Origin: Enoplolaimus lenunculus
Lineage: Eukaryota; Nematoda; Enoplea; Enoplida; Thoracostomopsidae
Length of the DNA stretch: 64,000 nucleotides
NCBI GenBank assembly: GCA_030248215.1
Contig: JASANG010001091.1
Location: 289,497-353,496 of the forward strand
Direction: 5' to 3'
The notes under the pieces are model-generated. The model was not told the origin of the DNA and made no database searches. It worked only from the letters and a program-made list of their open reading frames with translations. Both the position numbers and the translations under genes were made by a program. The number at the start of each line of letters is the position of its first letter. The stretch's first letter is position 1. This document shows positions 1 through 9,978 of this stretch, in pieces.

Positions 1-1405
1 GGAATATGCTAAGAGCAGTGCCGTAGCCAGCTCGCCTTGCTGGTGGGTGGCTAAAAAATTTTCAGGAGGGGCATACAAGAGTTTTCAAAGACGTACAAGC
101 AAGGTTGAAAATTTTCGATGAAACGCCAAAATTTACCCAGGGAGTGCTGAGCCCTCCTGGCGCCCCTTGCCTACGGGTTTGTCTAAGAGAGGCTTGAGAA
201 CAACAGGTAAATTTTGAACCCTGTATTTGTTAACAATCCAGCTTAGCCTGGTTTTGATTTATTAGCACATCTTTTGATACATTTTTAGCATCTGTGTATA
301 GTATTTTTAGTTTCGATATTATGTAAAGTTTTTCATTTCTAATCTTATTTTTTCACGTCTCACCTACCTACTTATTCTAGGTTTAGGTCAATTAACGTCG
401 ATTTTTTGGGAAAATTACAAAAAATAACCACACAAAATTTTCCTATGACCACTTTGTAAACAGCGGCTTTACTACTGGCCTTAGCTATGTAATTACGTTC
501 AAATAATAATTTAGGTTGAGTCCAGTTGCGTTGAAACTGTATTTTTGTGGTTAGAATTTATTCATATTCAACTGAACGAATTGTCTTTTCCGCGAAAAAA
601 TATCTGATTTTTCAATTTGTAACCGTTTTTAGCGTCGTAAATGAAACTTTTCAAGTCTAACTGTGCTACAATTCTCATCGCAATCAAAATCTTTATTTTA
701 TATTAATTTTGATTTCGTAGTTAAATTGAACCTTAGGTTTTTTAGCTAATCATCGCATGCTCTTTATTTTATTCGCTAGGTTTGGTATTTGTTGCCGTTT
801 CAACTTATTATAACTATTGGCTTTGTTTAATTTTCTGCTAAAATAAACATTATTTCTTATTTTTCTCAGCTCACATTTCTTCACTGTAAACTTCGGTGTG
901 TTGATTTTAACTCAGAATCAGTTGACTGTACTCAGTAGTCTGAGTTCTGAATTTAGGTGCTTCAGAACTCAAAATTCTGTATTGTGTGAACGCATTCTGA
1001 GTAAAGTAATCAGTTCACGCGGAATTAAATCAGCTCAGAGTGAGTAAATATTTACTGTTATTAGCTAAGAAATAACGTGAAATAATTACTTTTCTCTCTG
1101 AGTTGATAAATTAGCTCATTGGAATTTAGAGTGATAGTTTTTTAAATTTTTTACTAATTTAGATTTTGCACTTCGGACACTTTCTCGCACTGGATGTCTT
1201 CATGACCTTTTGGCACAATTCTGCTAATTCGAACTAAAGTATTAAAATATAGGATTTTTTCTAAAAATTTGTGTCTTGATTAGTCATGAGCAGTGGATCA
1301 AATAAATTATCATGATATCCGGCAGATTTTGCCAAATAATAACCGGATATTCGGCTAATATAGGATAATCGTATTATTTGGATAATTTTGAAAAAGATTG
1401 GTATT
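1..1405. other. Gene-free AT-rich stretch
   Basis: No exon with convincing splice sites is seen. Positions about 885-1140 hold a copy of an inverted-end repeat rich in the pentamer GAGTT and its complement; a related copy lies at 7790-8045 and a partial one at 26764-26880. The rest is AT-rich single-copy-looking sequence. Confidence 0.5.
885..1140. repeat. Palindromic MITE, GAGTTGATTTTAACTCAGAA family, copy 1
   Basis: The sequence GAGTTGATTTTAACTCAGAA recurs here in slightly diverged form and at 7810, and the internal half is self-complementary. The copy ends with CATTGGAATTTA, as does the copy ending at 8042, so both have the same limits. No coding sequence. Probably a non-autonomous DNA element; superfamily not assigned. 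Confidence 0.55.
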
Positions 1406-1413
1406 AAAATAAG

Positions 1414-1602
1414 GGCCGGTGTTACTTTTAGGCCGTCCCGGTTTCTGGTGGGTCTGTAAAACAGTAGGCTTACATTCTAGACTACATTTTATGCCTAGGC
1501 TTAGCCTTTGGCTTAGGCTTAAGAATACGCTTTTGCAACGTTTAGGCTTAGGCTTAGGAACACCCTTAATCTACTGTTACGGCCCCAAAAGTAACATTGG
1601 CC
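1414..1602. mobile_element. hAT-like MITE with TTAGGC core (complete copy)
   Basis: The ends are GGCCGGTGTTACTTTTAGG and the near inverted complement ending AAAAGTAACATTGGCC. They are flanked by a perfect 8-bp direct repeat AAAATAAG (1406-1413 and 1603-1610). An 8-bp target duplication is characteristic of hAT transposons. The 189-bp core is mostly GGCTTAG/TTAGGC-type hexamers. No coding capacity. This copy defines the family limits. Confidence 0.85.
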
Positions 1603-1989
1603 AAAATAAGAATAGTGTCATATAAAAGTGACGTAATCCATCATCTCCAGTTATTAATGACGTTTTAATTGGCTCGTTCACGTCACTCTAACAGTTTTAG
1701 TTGCATGCACAATGGTTTACATCAATAATTTAGACAAATTCGACCAGGTAAATAGTGTCACTATCTAAATTGAATACAGCCAGAGACGAATACAATATTA
1801 GCTAAATAACGAGTTTGTGTAGGAAATCCCACAATTTAAGAGTTGTGACAAATAGCAACATAAATGAAAACAAAATCAGCATGGGGAACGTTTAAAAATA
1901 GCTAATAAACTTTAGGCTTAGAACTCTCCAAAATTTAATACATTAATTGTTTCAACCCAAATGTCAATTTAAATTTATAAGTTATCACC

Positions 1990-2392
1990 GAGGCCCGTAT
2001 AAAGATCAGGGGCGGAACGTTTTTCTGCCGGACTGCAACAGAGTACAAATAGGCAAAAATATTCGTCACGACCTAAATAACATGGCCTATTTAAATATGA
2101 AATAATCATTCAGTGCCATACTATGGCCAATGTAAAGAACAGGGGCCGAACAGTATTATAAGCATATTCGTAAGCTTAAGCCTAAGCCTAAGTCTACGCG
2201 TAAAAATGAGTTTATTCGTAAGCCTAAGCCTAAGCCTACGCCTAAGCCTAAACCTAAACCTAAGCGTAAGAATGAGCATATTCCTAAGCCTAAGCCTAAG
2301 CCTAAGCCAAGCAAAAAATAATTCTAAAGCTTATGCTTACTCTATTCTTGTACCACAGAAAAACTCTCCGCCCCTGATCTATACATGGGCCG
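1990..2392. mobile_element. hAT-like TTAGGC MITE copies (one end fragment plus one full copy)
   Basis: 1990-2050 is a solo end (GGCCCGTATAAAGATCAGGGG type). 2125-2392 is a full element from GGCCAATGTAAAGAACAGG to the inverted end CTGATCTATACATGGGCC, with GCCTAA-type repeats between. The reading frame through it consists of repeat-encoded Ser/Leu and is not a gene. Confidence 0.7.
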
Positions 2393-2474
2393 ATTTTTCT
2401 TACCTTCGATGCCTCCCTGATGATGCCTGCTGGCACTAATGAATCTTGAAACTTCTCCGGTGGAAGTGGCTACC

Positions 2475-2520
2475 GCCCGTCTATGGATTCACCGCTTGGC
2501 ACTGGCAAACTTGTCTACGG
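2475..2520 (+). CDS. Weak candidate micro-exon of the unidentified plus-strand gene
   Basis: A 46-nt stretch between an AAG acceptor-like site and a G|GTATGG donor-like site reads SGYRPSMDSPLGTGKLVY. Its exit phase (1) fits the entry phase of the exon at 3967. The acceptor is poor and the exon very short, so this is a suggestion only; it could equally be chance. Confidence 0.2.
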
Positions 2521-2982
2521 TATGGCTAACGCAATTACAGCACTACGGATGTTTCACTGAAGTATCTGAAATACCCTGGTATACAGTTGAACCACAAATT
2601 ATACGCTGCAATCATGCAACTTGAAACAGCAACATGGTTGACCCATTTAACTGTGAAACGAACGATAAGTAAACTATGAAACTGCAACAAACTTGTGCAA
2701 CCAATATAACTACAGCTTACAATTTTTCCCGTAAGAAAATTTTTTGGTGATAAAATGATAAGGTTCCTCTACTTTAGAATTTTTGCGTTTCATAACATTT
2801 GTCAGCCCGCGCCTCCTCCGGTTCCATTTTTGCATCCGCCTCTGCCAATCACTTTAACGAAAGTAGAGCAAGACTGCTTAAATTGTTATATTCATTAAAA
2901 CTTAAACGAGAGCCTGTATTCCGTATTGCTTAATGTTTAATACTGCTTGTCTGCCTTAATGCTCGAACTATGTAGTTTAGTT

Positions 2983-3163
2983 GGCCAATGTATAGAACAG
3001 GACCGTAACAGTAGTATAAGCATATTTCTAAGTCTAAGCCTAAGCGTTAAAATGATCGTATTCCTAAGCCTAAAGCCTACGCAAAAAATTAGTCTAAAAC
3101 TTATGCTTATTCTATTGCATCCCGTGTGAAAAACGTTCCGTCTCTGATCTTTCCATGGGCTGT
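2983..3163. mobile_element. hAT-like TTAGGC MITE
   Basis: Starts GGCCAATGTATAGAACAGG and ends with the diverged inverted end GATCTTTCCATGGGC. The core has GCCTAA-type hexamers. Non-coding, older than the 1414 copy judging by end divergence. Confidence 0.6.
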
Positions 3164-3622
3164 TTAGTTTTTCTTTGTAGCTAAAGATATTTTAAATATT
3201 AACGTAGGTCATGGATTGAGGCGAGAGTCAGGTGGGCCATGGGTTAACTACTATGTTCCATGGCCGAAATGGAAACAGGGCGGCCTGCGACCGTCCCACT
3301 CCAATCTCCACAAAAAGGGTATTTTTCTAGCCGCGCTATCGGGCGCCGTTGGGCCTCACTAAAAACCACAGTCCACCTGAGCCGAGGCCAATTTTTTGCA
3401 TTCTATGCTTAATTGACTCGCATGAAAAACAATCCTATCACACTCGGTTCTCGTTTCAAAAATAATGAAAATCACAAGCCAGTCTTTTAGTTGATAAAAC
3501 ACAACGACCAACTTTTGAAACTTTTCCATAAACATAACCTCCCGTTTCCTAATTCTAGGCTGCGGCCCGATCGAGTATGATTTAGACTTATTTATTTTGA
3601 TTTAACATTACAATATCAGTAA

Positions 3623-3897
3623 AGCCCTATTCACACGTGCACGTTTTTGCTGCGAGAACTGGTAGTGCAAATTCCACGCAGAACTTGCATTGTTTTCATC
3701 AGCCAATGAGAAAGCGGCTGCAATAAATTCAGTTACCTTGCATGGTTATTCACACGTGTGAACTAAATTCCTAGCGATGATTTTTAACGAATTACTTGCC
3801 GCTGCCAGTTTTTCGAACAAGATTTTGTACAAATCTTGCAAGTGCAAGATGCAGCCGCAAGTTCTCGCAGCAAAAACTTGCACGCGTGAATACGAGT
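3623..3897. mobile_element. Hairpin MITE, AGCCCTATTCACACG ends
   Basis: The left end AGCCCTATTCACACGTGCACG is followed by TTTTTGCTGCGAGAAC, and the right end carries the inverted GTTCTCGCAGCAAAAACTTG and CGTGAATACG. The whole 275 bp can fold back on itself. A related end (ACACGTGTGAATAGGGCTT) closes a copy at about 26760. Non-coding. Confidence 0.6.
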
Positions 3898-3966
3898 TAA
3901 CGCTTAAACTAACACCTATCCCCCTCTACTACTAATCGCTTGGGTGGTATTTCTTCTGTAATTCAG

Positions 3967-4128
3967 ATGACTTCAACAATACCAACATATCACCAGCGTT
4001 ATCTCGGCGAGCGGTTCATTCATATTTGCCAGAAGTCGCCTTTACTGGCCGTTCAGGCCGTCTGCCTGATTTGGCGGCGTATAAAAGTCCATCGATTATG
4101 CGACGAAGGCTGCGGCCCGTACGCTTTG
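3967..4128 (+). CDS. Internal exon 1 of an unidentified plus-strand gene
   Basis: Bounded by TTCTGTAATTCAG before position 3967 and a G|GTGAGT donor after 4128. It enters in phase 1 and leaves in phase 1, encoding 53 whole codons, and begins after the split codon with DFNNTNISPALSRRAVHSYL. The peptide is basic at its end (MRRRLRPVRF). GC content is above the surroundings, as in the other exons of this window. The next exon is at 6966 and joins in phase. I do not recognise the protein. The 5' end of the gene is not found. Confidence 0.6.
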
Positions 4129-4267
4129 GTGAGTGTTGCTGTACCTACTTTAGGCGTAAAGGTTCGTGCAATCGGAGTAGCGATATTTTTGTGGATTTCT
4201 TACTCGCAAACATATTTTCATCGGAAGTTGTAGTTCCGGAAATTTCTATTTTGTTAATGATTTAGGT

Positions 4268-4478
4268 ACGCTGCAAAAAATGGTGAGTCAAATTGACTCT
4301 GTCCGAAATAGACTCTACGGGGCTACACGAACTGAGTGAAATTCGACACCGCCAGAGACAAAAGTGCGAGTAAGTGAGTCGAATTCTGCTCTGGCGGAGG
4401 CGAAGTTGACTCAGTTTGTGTAGTTCCGTAGACTCTATTTCGGATAGAATCCATTTGACTCACCATTTTTGCAGTGTT
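4268..4478. mobile_element. Hairpin MITE, CTGCAAAAAATGGTGAGTC family, copy 1
   Basis: Near-perfect inverted halves: CTGCAAAAAATGGTGAGTCA at the left and TGACTCACCATTTTTGCAG at the right, with ATTGACTC/GAGTCAAT-type inner repeats. Other copies are at 23363-23515, 29466-29645 and 30061-30272. The 30061 copy is flanked by TA on both sides, suggesting a Tc1/mariner-type target. Confidence 0.7.
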
Positions 4479-4579
4479 GTTTAGAAAAACTTATCTAATT
4501 GGTTAATCACCGAGTCTTATTGGCTAATTTTTAGCTTATCGTTGTTGCTTCATACGCATTGCACGCAGTCAGATATTGC

Positions 4580-4830
4580 AACTATCCACCGTTCCGGTAT
4601 TATTTTGGAATTCCGGTTCCAGATTTGTGTAATTCCGGTTCCGGTGTTTCGTAATTCCGATCGCTTCTTGTAATAAAGGGTACTTTTATAATCTCAACCA
4701 ACCAATCAAATTATGTTAGAATTCCGGTTCCAGTTTTGTGTAATTCCAGTTCCGGTGTTTCGTAATTCCGATTGCTTCTTGTAATAAACGGTACTTTTAT
4801 TATCTCAGAAACCAATCGAAATGCTTTAAA
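4580..4830. repeat. TTCCGGTTCCGG-type repeat, partly tandem
   Basis: Two related segments contain the same run GTGTAATTCC..TTCCGGTGTTTCGTAATTCCGA followed by TTGCTTCTTGTAATAAA. They match the ends of the element at 19847-20524. Non-coding fragment of that family. Confidence 0.5.
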
Positions 4831-5218
4831 TGTTTGATTGGTTGTTTGAGAATGCTCATATCGGCTGCGAGTCAAGAAATTTCTCAAACGAATACATTAA
4901 TGACAAGTCTAAGTAACAGCTTAGCTCCGCTTCAAGCCAAGCACAAGCTATACAAGGAATTTACCACCCTCAGTATTCTCTAATTTGGCTTTGTGGCATA
5001 ATCATCTTATGCAATGAAAATAAGCACAAATGTGTTCCTAGGTTTAGGTTAAGCTTAGACAAATATTTTTATCTGGTACGTAGAAGTCGGTATTTTGTTC
5101 TTACAAAAAACAATTAAACGTCTTGGTTTTGCTTACATTTAACGGCTTAAATTAGGCGTGGAAATTGCTGGTTTGATAAACGATTAAAATATAAGGATTA
5201 CAGAGTATAATTACGAAA

Positions 5219-5488
5219 TTAACCCCTTCACACATTGAGTTGCCTATAGGCAACTCAGCGCAGTGTATATACGTTAAGTAATATATCGCACCGTGTTTAA
5301 CAATTGCAATACGTATACATAGTACTAAATCATCACAAGACGTGAGAGCCCCCTCGGGCTCGAGCGTCAAGCTCCTATAGCTGAGTGGTGATGGTATACG
5401 CCTCTCACTCCAGCCACTGGAGTTCGGAATCCTAGCATAAAAGTAGGTCTCAGGGGAAATAGAAAATATTCATGTGAGAAAGGGTTAA
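5219..5488 (+). mobile_element. TTAA-flanked element with tRNA-like promoter boxes, copy 1
   Basis: TTAA at 5219-5222 and 5485-5488 bound inverted ends AACCCCTTCACACAT and ATGTGAGAAAGGGTT. Internally, on the plus strand, GCTCCTATAGCTGAGTGGTGA contains an A-box-like TAGCTGAGTGG, and GGAGTTCGGAATCC is a B-box-like motif about 50 nt on, in tRNA spacing. TTAA targets are typical of piggyBac, while A/B boxes are typical of tRNA-derived SINEs. Further copies at 20045-20315 and 28921-29191 lie in the opposite orientation. No coding capacity. Confidence 0.7.
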
Positions 5489-5814
5489 TATATAACGAAA
5501 CGCGCAAAACAGATAAATTTTGTAAAACTATGCAAAATTTTACTACCGAAATTGACGCAACCACTGGCCAAAATTCTACCGGAGCCGGAAGTCGATTTCC
5601 TGCCGGAGCTAAAGGCAGAGCTCCGGTTGTACCCTGATATACCTGGATTTATATATTTATATATAACAGTATAAACGGTTTATTTGGTGTAAGTGATGCA
5701 CACTAATACTGGTTTCTGGGTATTATTAGATGTAACATCGCTTGACTAACAGTGTTTTTCTATGCGCCGACAGACATTTAAGCTTTTTCGTTTTATGTTC
5801 GACTAAACCGGGGT

Positions 5815-6032
5815 CCCGACCAATGCTACTTTAATGGTCGTAACAGTAGATTAAGCGTATTCGTAAGCCTAAGCCTAAGCGTTGCAAAAATGAGTTCTTA
5901 AGCCTAAGCCTAAGCCTAAGCCTAAGCCTAAGCCTACGCCTATGCCTAAGACAAAAAATGTAATCTAGAATCTAAACCTACTCTTTTATAGACCCACCAG
6001 AAACCTGGACGCCCCTTATGGGCCGGGCTACC
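5815..6032. mobile_element. hAT-like TTAGGC MITE (TTACTTTT subfamily)
   Basis: Starts ACCAATGCTACTTTAATGG, then eight or more GCCTAA-type hexamers, and ends with GACCCACCAGAAACCTGGACG followed by CCCCTTATGGGCC. The last block is the inverse of the segment after the left end at 1440, so the copy is complete but diverged. Confidence 0.65.
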
Positions 6033-6397
6033 GATATGTTAGGAATAGAGTTGTTTCTGAAAATGTGTTCCAAGTTTTCGCGAACGCAAGTACAATCATG
6101 AAAGTAAAGCGTTAATATAAATCGTAACCCTAAGCATTAGCGTAGCGCAATAATTGTCCACGCGACGCTGTTCGGCACCATATACGCCATCGTATGTTTG
6201 CCTTTTTTTAAGGTGAAGGCACAACAGTGACTGCTGAAATTCAACGAACAACGACCGAAAAAACAATCGGATCTTCACTTGCTCAAGCATATAATCTCGT
6301 AGGATTAGATACAGGTATCAAGAGCGGATAATATTTAACAAAAGTATGCAACTACCTTAGGCTGTGTATGGTATGTAGCATCTCGCTTTTCGCCGTA

Positions 6398-6826
6398 CTG
6401 TAGTGACCCGAATAAGAGGTGGGGACTGATATTTATTTCGCTTCTCCAGAGTGTACCCCTCCCCTGTTGTTCGGTTACGGACTATTATTTATTTTTAACC
6501 TGCCCTCTTCCACTCTTTGTTACTGATATATATCCGGTATAGCAAATATCCGTTGAATTAAACGTTTGTGTTCTATCAAAAGGTTGAGCGATAATGTAAG
6601 GTTATAATGTATTTTCAAAACTAAAGTATGCTTTAAGGCCAACTATATTTGGTCCTGGAGTCGTTTATGCACTACAATTCGGGATAATTGACATTTATGG
6701 ACTCTAATTAGGATTTAGAGACTATCCGCTTACGGACTATTGTTAGGGATACGGACTCGTATTTATTGGGTCTCAAAATGGGGACCCCCTCTTATTACAC
6801 CCTTCCTCTTTTTCGGGTCACTACAG
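6398..6826. mobile_element. CTGTAGTGACCCG family MITE, copy 1
   Basis: TA | CTGTAGTGACCCGAATAAGA at the left and TTTTTCGGGTCACTACAG | TA at the right. It is 429 bp, non-coding, with conserved inner blocks such as GTCCTGGAGTC and GGACTCTAATTAGG. Six copies occur in the window. TA on both sides suggests a TA target as in Tc1/mariner elements, but the terminal bases are not the classic ones, so the superfamily is left open. Confidence 0.75.
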
Positions 6827-6829
6827 TAC

Positions 6830-6953
6830 CCCCTTTTATACTTATGTTAGGCTTAAGCTTAGAATTTACACCGATTTTTGCGTTTAAATTTTAGACTTAT
6901 GCTGTAGTAATATGCTTCATCTAGAGTTACGGCCTTACAAGTAACATTGGTCT
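6830..6953. mobile_element. Partial hAT-like TTAGGC MITE
   Basis: Only the right end is clear: GTTACGGCCTTACAAGTAACATTGG, preceded by TTAGGCTTAAGC-type sequence. It lies directly after the TA of the 6398-6826 element and directly before the acceptor of the exon at 6966, so the MITE end forms part of that intron's 3' region. Confidence 0.5.
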
Positions 6954-6965
6954 GTTTATTTTCAG

Positions 6966-7154
6966 CTGATGGTCAACAAAAAGGCCGACGTGGAAGCAAA
7001 GATCGACAACACCAACAGCAACGGATTGACGACTCGTGGACTGATGAATTAATGCGAATTGCTCGCGAACCTATGGATCAAACTCTGGAACGCTACAAAC
7101 GATACAACACCGAGATGAGCCAACTACCGTCGAGCAGTCCAACGTCGTATCCAG
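6966..7154 (+). CDS. Internal exon 2 of an unidentified plus-strand gene
   Basis: Preceded by TTGGTCTGTTTATTTTCAG and followed by a CCAG|GTAAGT donor, both strong. It enters and leaves in phase 1, so it joins the exons at 3967-4128 and 7509-7582 without a frame break. The 62 whole codons give a hydrophilic peptide with ADGQQKGRRGSKDRQHQQQR, then DDSWTDELMRIAREPMDQTL and ERYKRYNTEMSQLP. No membrane segment or known catalytic motif is visible. It looks like a cytoplasmic, partly disordered linker; I cannot name the family. Confidence 0.7.
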
Positions 7155-7508
7155 GTAAGTGTTTATTCAAAACTGAATTGATACGAAAAATCAGCTGTAG
7201 CAGTTTGATTTATAAGCCAGGATGCACCACTGAAAATTAGGAAAAATGTATTTATTCGTAATATGTCTTTCTTCATTTTTGAAGCAGTTGATTTTATTTT
7301 AATATTACACACTTACACTATATAATTAAAGCTGGAATGCCACACATACGTAATTTGGGCAATTTTCAAACATTGCTTTTTTACAATATTTTATTAGAAC
7401 AAAAAAACGTAGTTGTTCTGCGAAAAGAAACTTTGCACGCAGATTGTTGTGTATTCGCTTACTTTTGGCCATTGCACACGGTCGGCTGACTAGTTGTGTT
7501 TATTGCAG

Positions 7509-7582
7509 AAGATGTTCCATTGCTGCCTTCGGAATCTCACCGCCGTGGCACTACGCAGGAATATAAATCAAGTTATCAAGAG
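7509..7582 (+). CDS. Internal exon 3 of an unidentified plus-strand gene
   Basis: Preceded by TGTGTTTATTGCAG and followed by CAAGAG|GTAAGT. It enters in phase 1 and exits in phase 0, encoding EDVPLLPSESHRRGTTQEYK and SSYQE. Phase agreement with the preceding exon supports it. The following exon would have to begin in phase 0; I could not place it with confidence. Confidence 0.65.
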
Positions 7583-7789
7583 GTAAGTGCTGCGAAGGTT
7601 ATGCTGGCGTGTACAAGGGAACGAATGCTAAAGATATATCTCCAATAAAATTTACTCTCTCGCGGCGTTCGGTCAGCAAATAGTTTTTTACATGGAATAT
7701 ATTATGCCCCTCCCGAAACCAAATCCTGGCTACGACCCCCTGTTCGATTAGCAAAAATTTTACCTCATCGTGATGTTTTGTTCTCTGTA

Positions 7790-8045
7790 CACTGTAGATT
7801 TCAACGAGTTGATTTTAACTCAGAATGAGTTGGATCACTCGGCCTGAGTTAGGACTATCAGAACTCAGAATTTTGAGTTGCTTCATTTCATTCTGAGTTA
7901 ATTAGTCAACTTACACAGAGTCAACTCAACTCTGAGCGAGAATCAACTCAACTCAGAGTGAGTTGATGTTTACTGATATTATTTCAAAAATAACCTACTC
8001 GCTAGGTGAATTGATTAATCAATTCATTGGAATTTACAGTGTAAT
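7790..8045. repeat. Palindromic MITE, GAGTTGATTTTAACTCAGAA family, copy 2
   Basis: Begins ACACTGTAGATTTCAACGAG and ends CATTGGAATTTACAGTGTAA, so its ends are inverted. The interior alternates GAGTT and AACTC. Non-coding. Confidence 0.6.
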
Positions 8046-8590
8046 ATTAAATATGTATTGGAAAAATATGCCCCCCTTGTAAAGTCTTGATACCATTCAG
8101 GGCAGACAATTTGTATCAATTACTTTCCAATTTCAGGAACGCTCATATAACCGATAAATCTGCGTTGTGTTGTAGTTCACTTCAACCTGTTCACAAGGTC
8201 AAAGCCGTATTTTACCGTATTGCCGTATTCCTGCCAAGTTTTATACGAACGCACACGTTGACGTTCAACATAAGCATCGTTTTTTTCACATACCATTCGC
8301 AACGAATTTGAGCATTTCAGTAATGTTTATCAGCAGCAAAACTGTTTCCTCCAATCAAAATTAGTTTGCATTTACAGTAGTTGTTTGTGACATAAACTGA
8401 GTTTTTTTGATTGCATTTAAAATTGCATTTAATCTTGCAAAAATATAAAATAAATTTTAACGAAACTTGTAAGGATTTTCTAAGTGAAACTGGCTTCGTT
8501 TTAATATGAGGTGTGATTTTCGGGCAAACACGAACGGAAACGCCTATTTGCTTGTGGTTTGGTGATATCGAATCATATCATTGGTTAATT

Positions 8591-8797
8591 GGCCTATGTA
8601 TAGAACAGGGCCGGAACAGTAGTATAAGGATTTTCCTAAGCCAAAGCCTAAAGTCTAAGCGCATGGATGAACCTATTCCTAAGCCTAAACCTAAGCCTAA
8701 GCCTAAGCAAAAAATTAGTCTAAAGTTTAAACTGACTCTATTATAGCCCCTCCGGAAAACGATCTGGTCCTGTTCGGCCCTGTTCTATACATGGGCC
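8591..8797. mobile_element. hAT-like TTAGGC MITE (complete copy)
   Basis: Ends GGCCTATGTATAGAACAGGG and CCCTGTTCTATACATGGGCC are inverted. The flanking octamers GGTTAATT (8583-8590) and GGTTAGTT (8798-8805) differ at one base, giving a hAT-type 8-bp target duplication. The core contains four GCCTAA units. Confidence 0.8.
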
Positions 8798-8989
8798 GGT
8801 TAGTTTATTATAAAAACAAGTCGTATTTTTAAGTAATGTGTAGCATCTATTGCCAGTTGGCCTCTAAATAACTCAAAATTCGGCGTAGAGTAAGTAGGAA
8901 AAATTGATACCGAAAAATGGGTCCACAAACCCCAGCATTTAGGGCTTCTCAAACCACAAGAGCTATCGCCGACTGGACATGGGTGCTAC

Positions 8990-9232
8990 CCTGATATTAC
9001 AGCCCGTATTCTCAAATGTGTGTAGTACCGATCGCCAGTTGGTGATAGGTCCTGTAACTTTGGAACGTAAAGAAATGGTAAGATTTGAAACTAAGCACAC
9101 TATTCGCTTTTGATTTGCCCTACTTCTGTACAAATTTTGTGATTTGCAATTGCAGATATTCGTCAGTTTAGAAAGCCTATCGCTAACTGATGATAGGTGC
9201 TGTACGCATTTGAGAATATGGGCCTAGAGTAC
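8990..9232. repeat. MITE-like repeat, TATTCTCAAATGTGTGTAG family
   Basis: The left end CCGTATTCTCAAATGTGTGTA and the right end ACGCATTTGAGAATATGGGCC are inverted. CGCCAGTTGGTGATAGGTCCTG recurs within. Related copies are at 23754-23982 and in fragments at 32240-32460 and 40250-40340. Non-coding. Confidence 0.6.
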
Positions 9233-9935
9233 AGGACAAAACCTAATAATTACTTTTTTAATTGTTTACTGTTGTAGTTGGCTTAGATTATAGTCGAACG
9301 AGTTTAGTATGTAATGTCATTTGCTTTGCTAGTATATTTCTGCTTTTCGGCCGTTGTTTTGATGAACTATTATAAAATTGTTTTTATTGTTTATGACAAA
9401 TACGGTTTACTTCGCGTGTCGTCGTTGGTTCGTACTTCACCGCATCCGCAGCAAAACCTTATATGGTACTGTAATTAATTTACAATTACTGTCTTGCAAG
9501 CAGCGATAGCAATTAGGTAATTGAAGTAATTGAATTCGAGAAATAAATTATGATAATTGCATCAGTGCTAAAAATTGCATGTTGCGAGCATGCTTTTTAC
9601 TATTCGGTTTTGAAGTTTAATCTGTTAATAGGTTTTAGCAGATTTCTTTAGTGCCAATATCTACCTTTATTTGAACCACAAAATTCAACGACGGACAGCT
9701 AGTAATTAAATAATTACAGCTGGAATGATCCACATACGTATTTTGGGCAAAGTTCCAGTACAGTAGTAAACTTTGTTTTTAAAAATAAACAGATCTTTCT
9801 ACATGGTAGTGCAATTATGTTAGCGTAAAGCGTGTATTGGTTAACGAATACCTTCCTTGACGTAGTTAATCCATTTTGAAAGCGGTCAAAACTCCAGCAC
9901 ATTAAGAAAGCTACACCTGGCTGCACCTACGACTA

Positions 9936-9978
9936 CTAGTTATTATTATTACTATTATCATTATTATTATTAATTCTA
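9936..9978. repeat. ATT trinucleotide microsatellite
   Basis: Imperfect (TTA/ATT) repeat with two interruptions. No other feature is attached to it. Confidence 0.8.

Noticed and set aside
8087-8311. Short plus-strand frame as an exon
   Set aside because: No acceptor or donor in a consistent phase, and no recognisable peptide.
9391-9478. Possible further exon with YGLLRVSSLVRTSPHPQQNL
   Set aside because: Composition looks coding, but no good acceptor precedes it, all frames are partly open, and it cannot be joined in phase with confidence.
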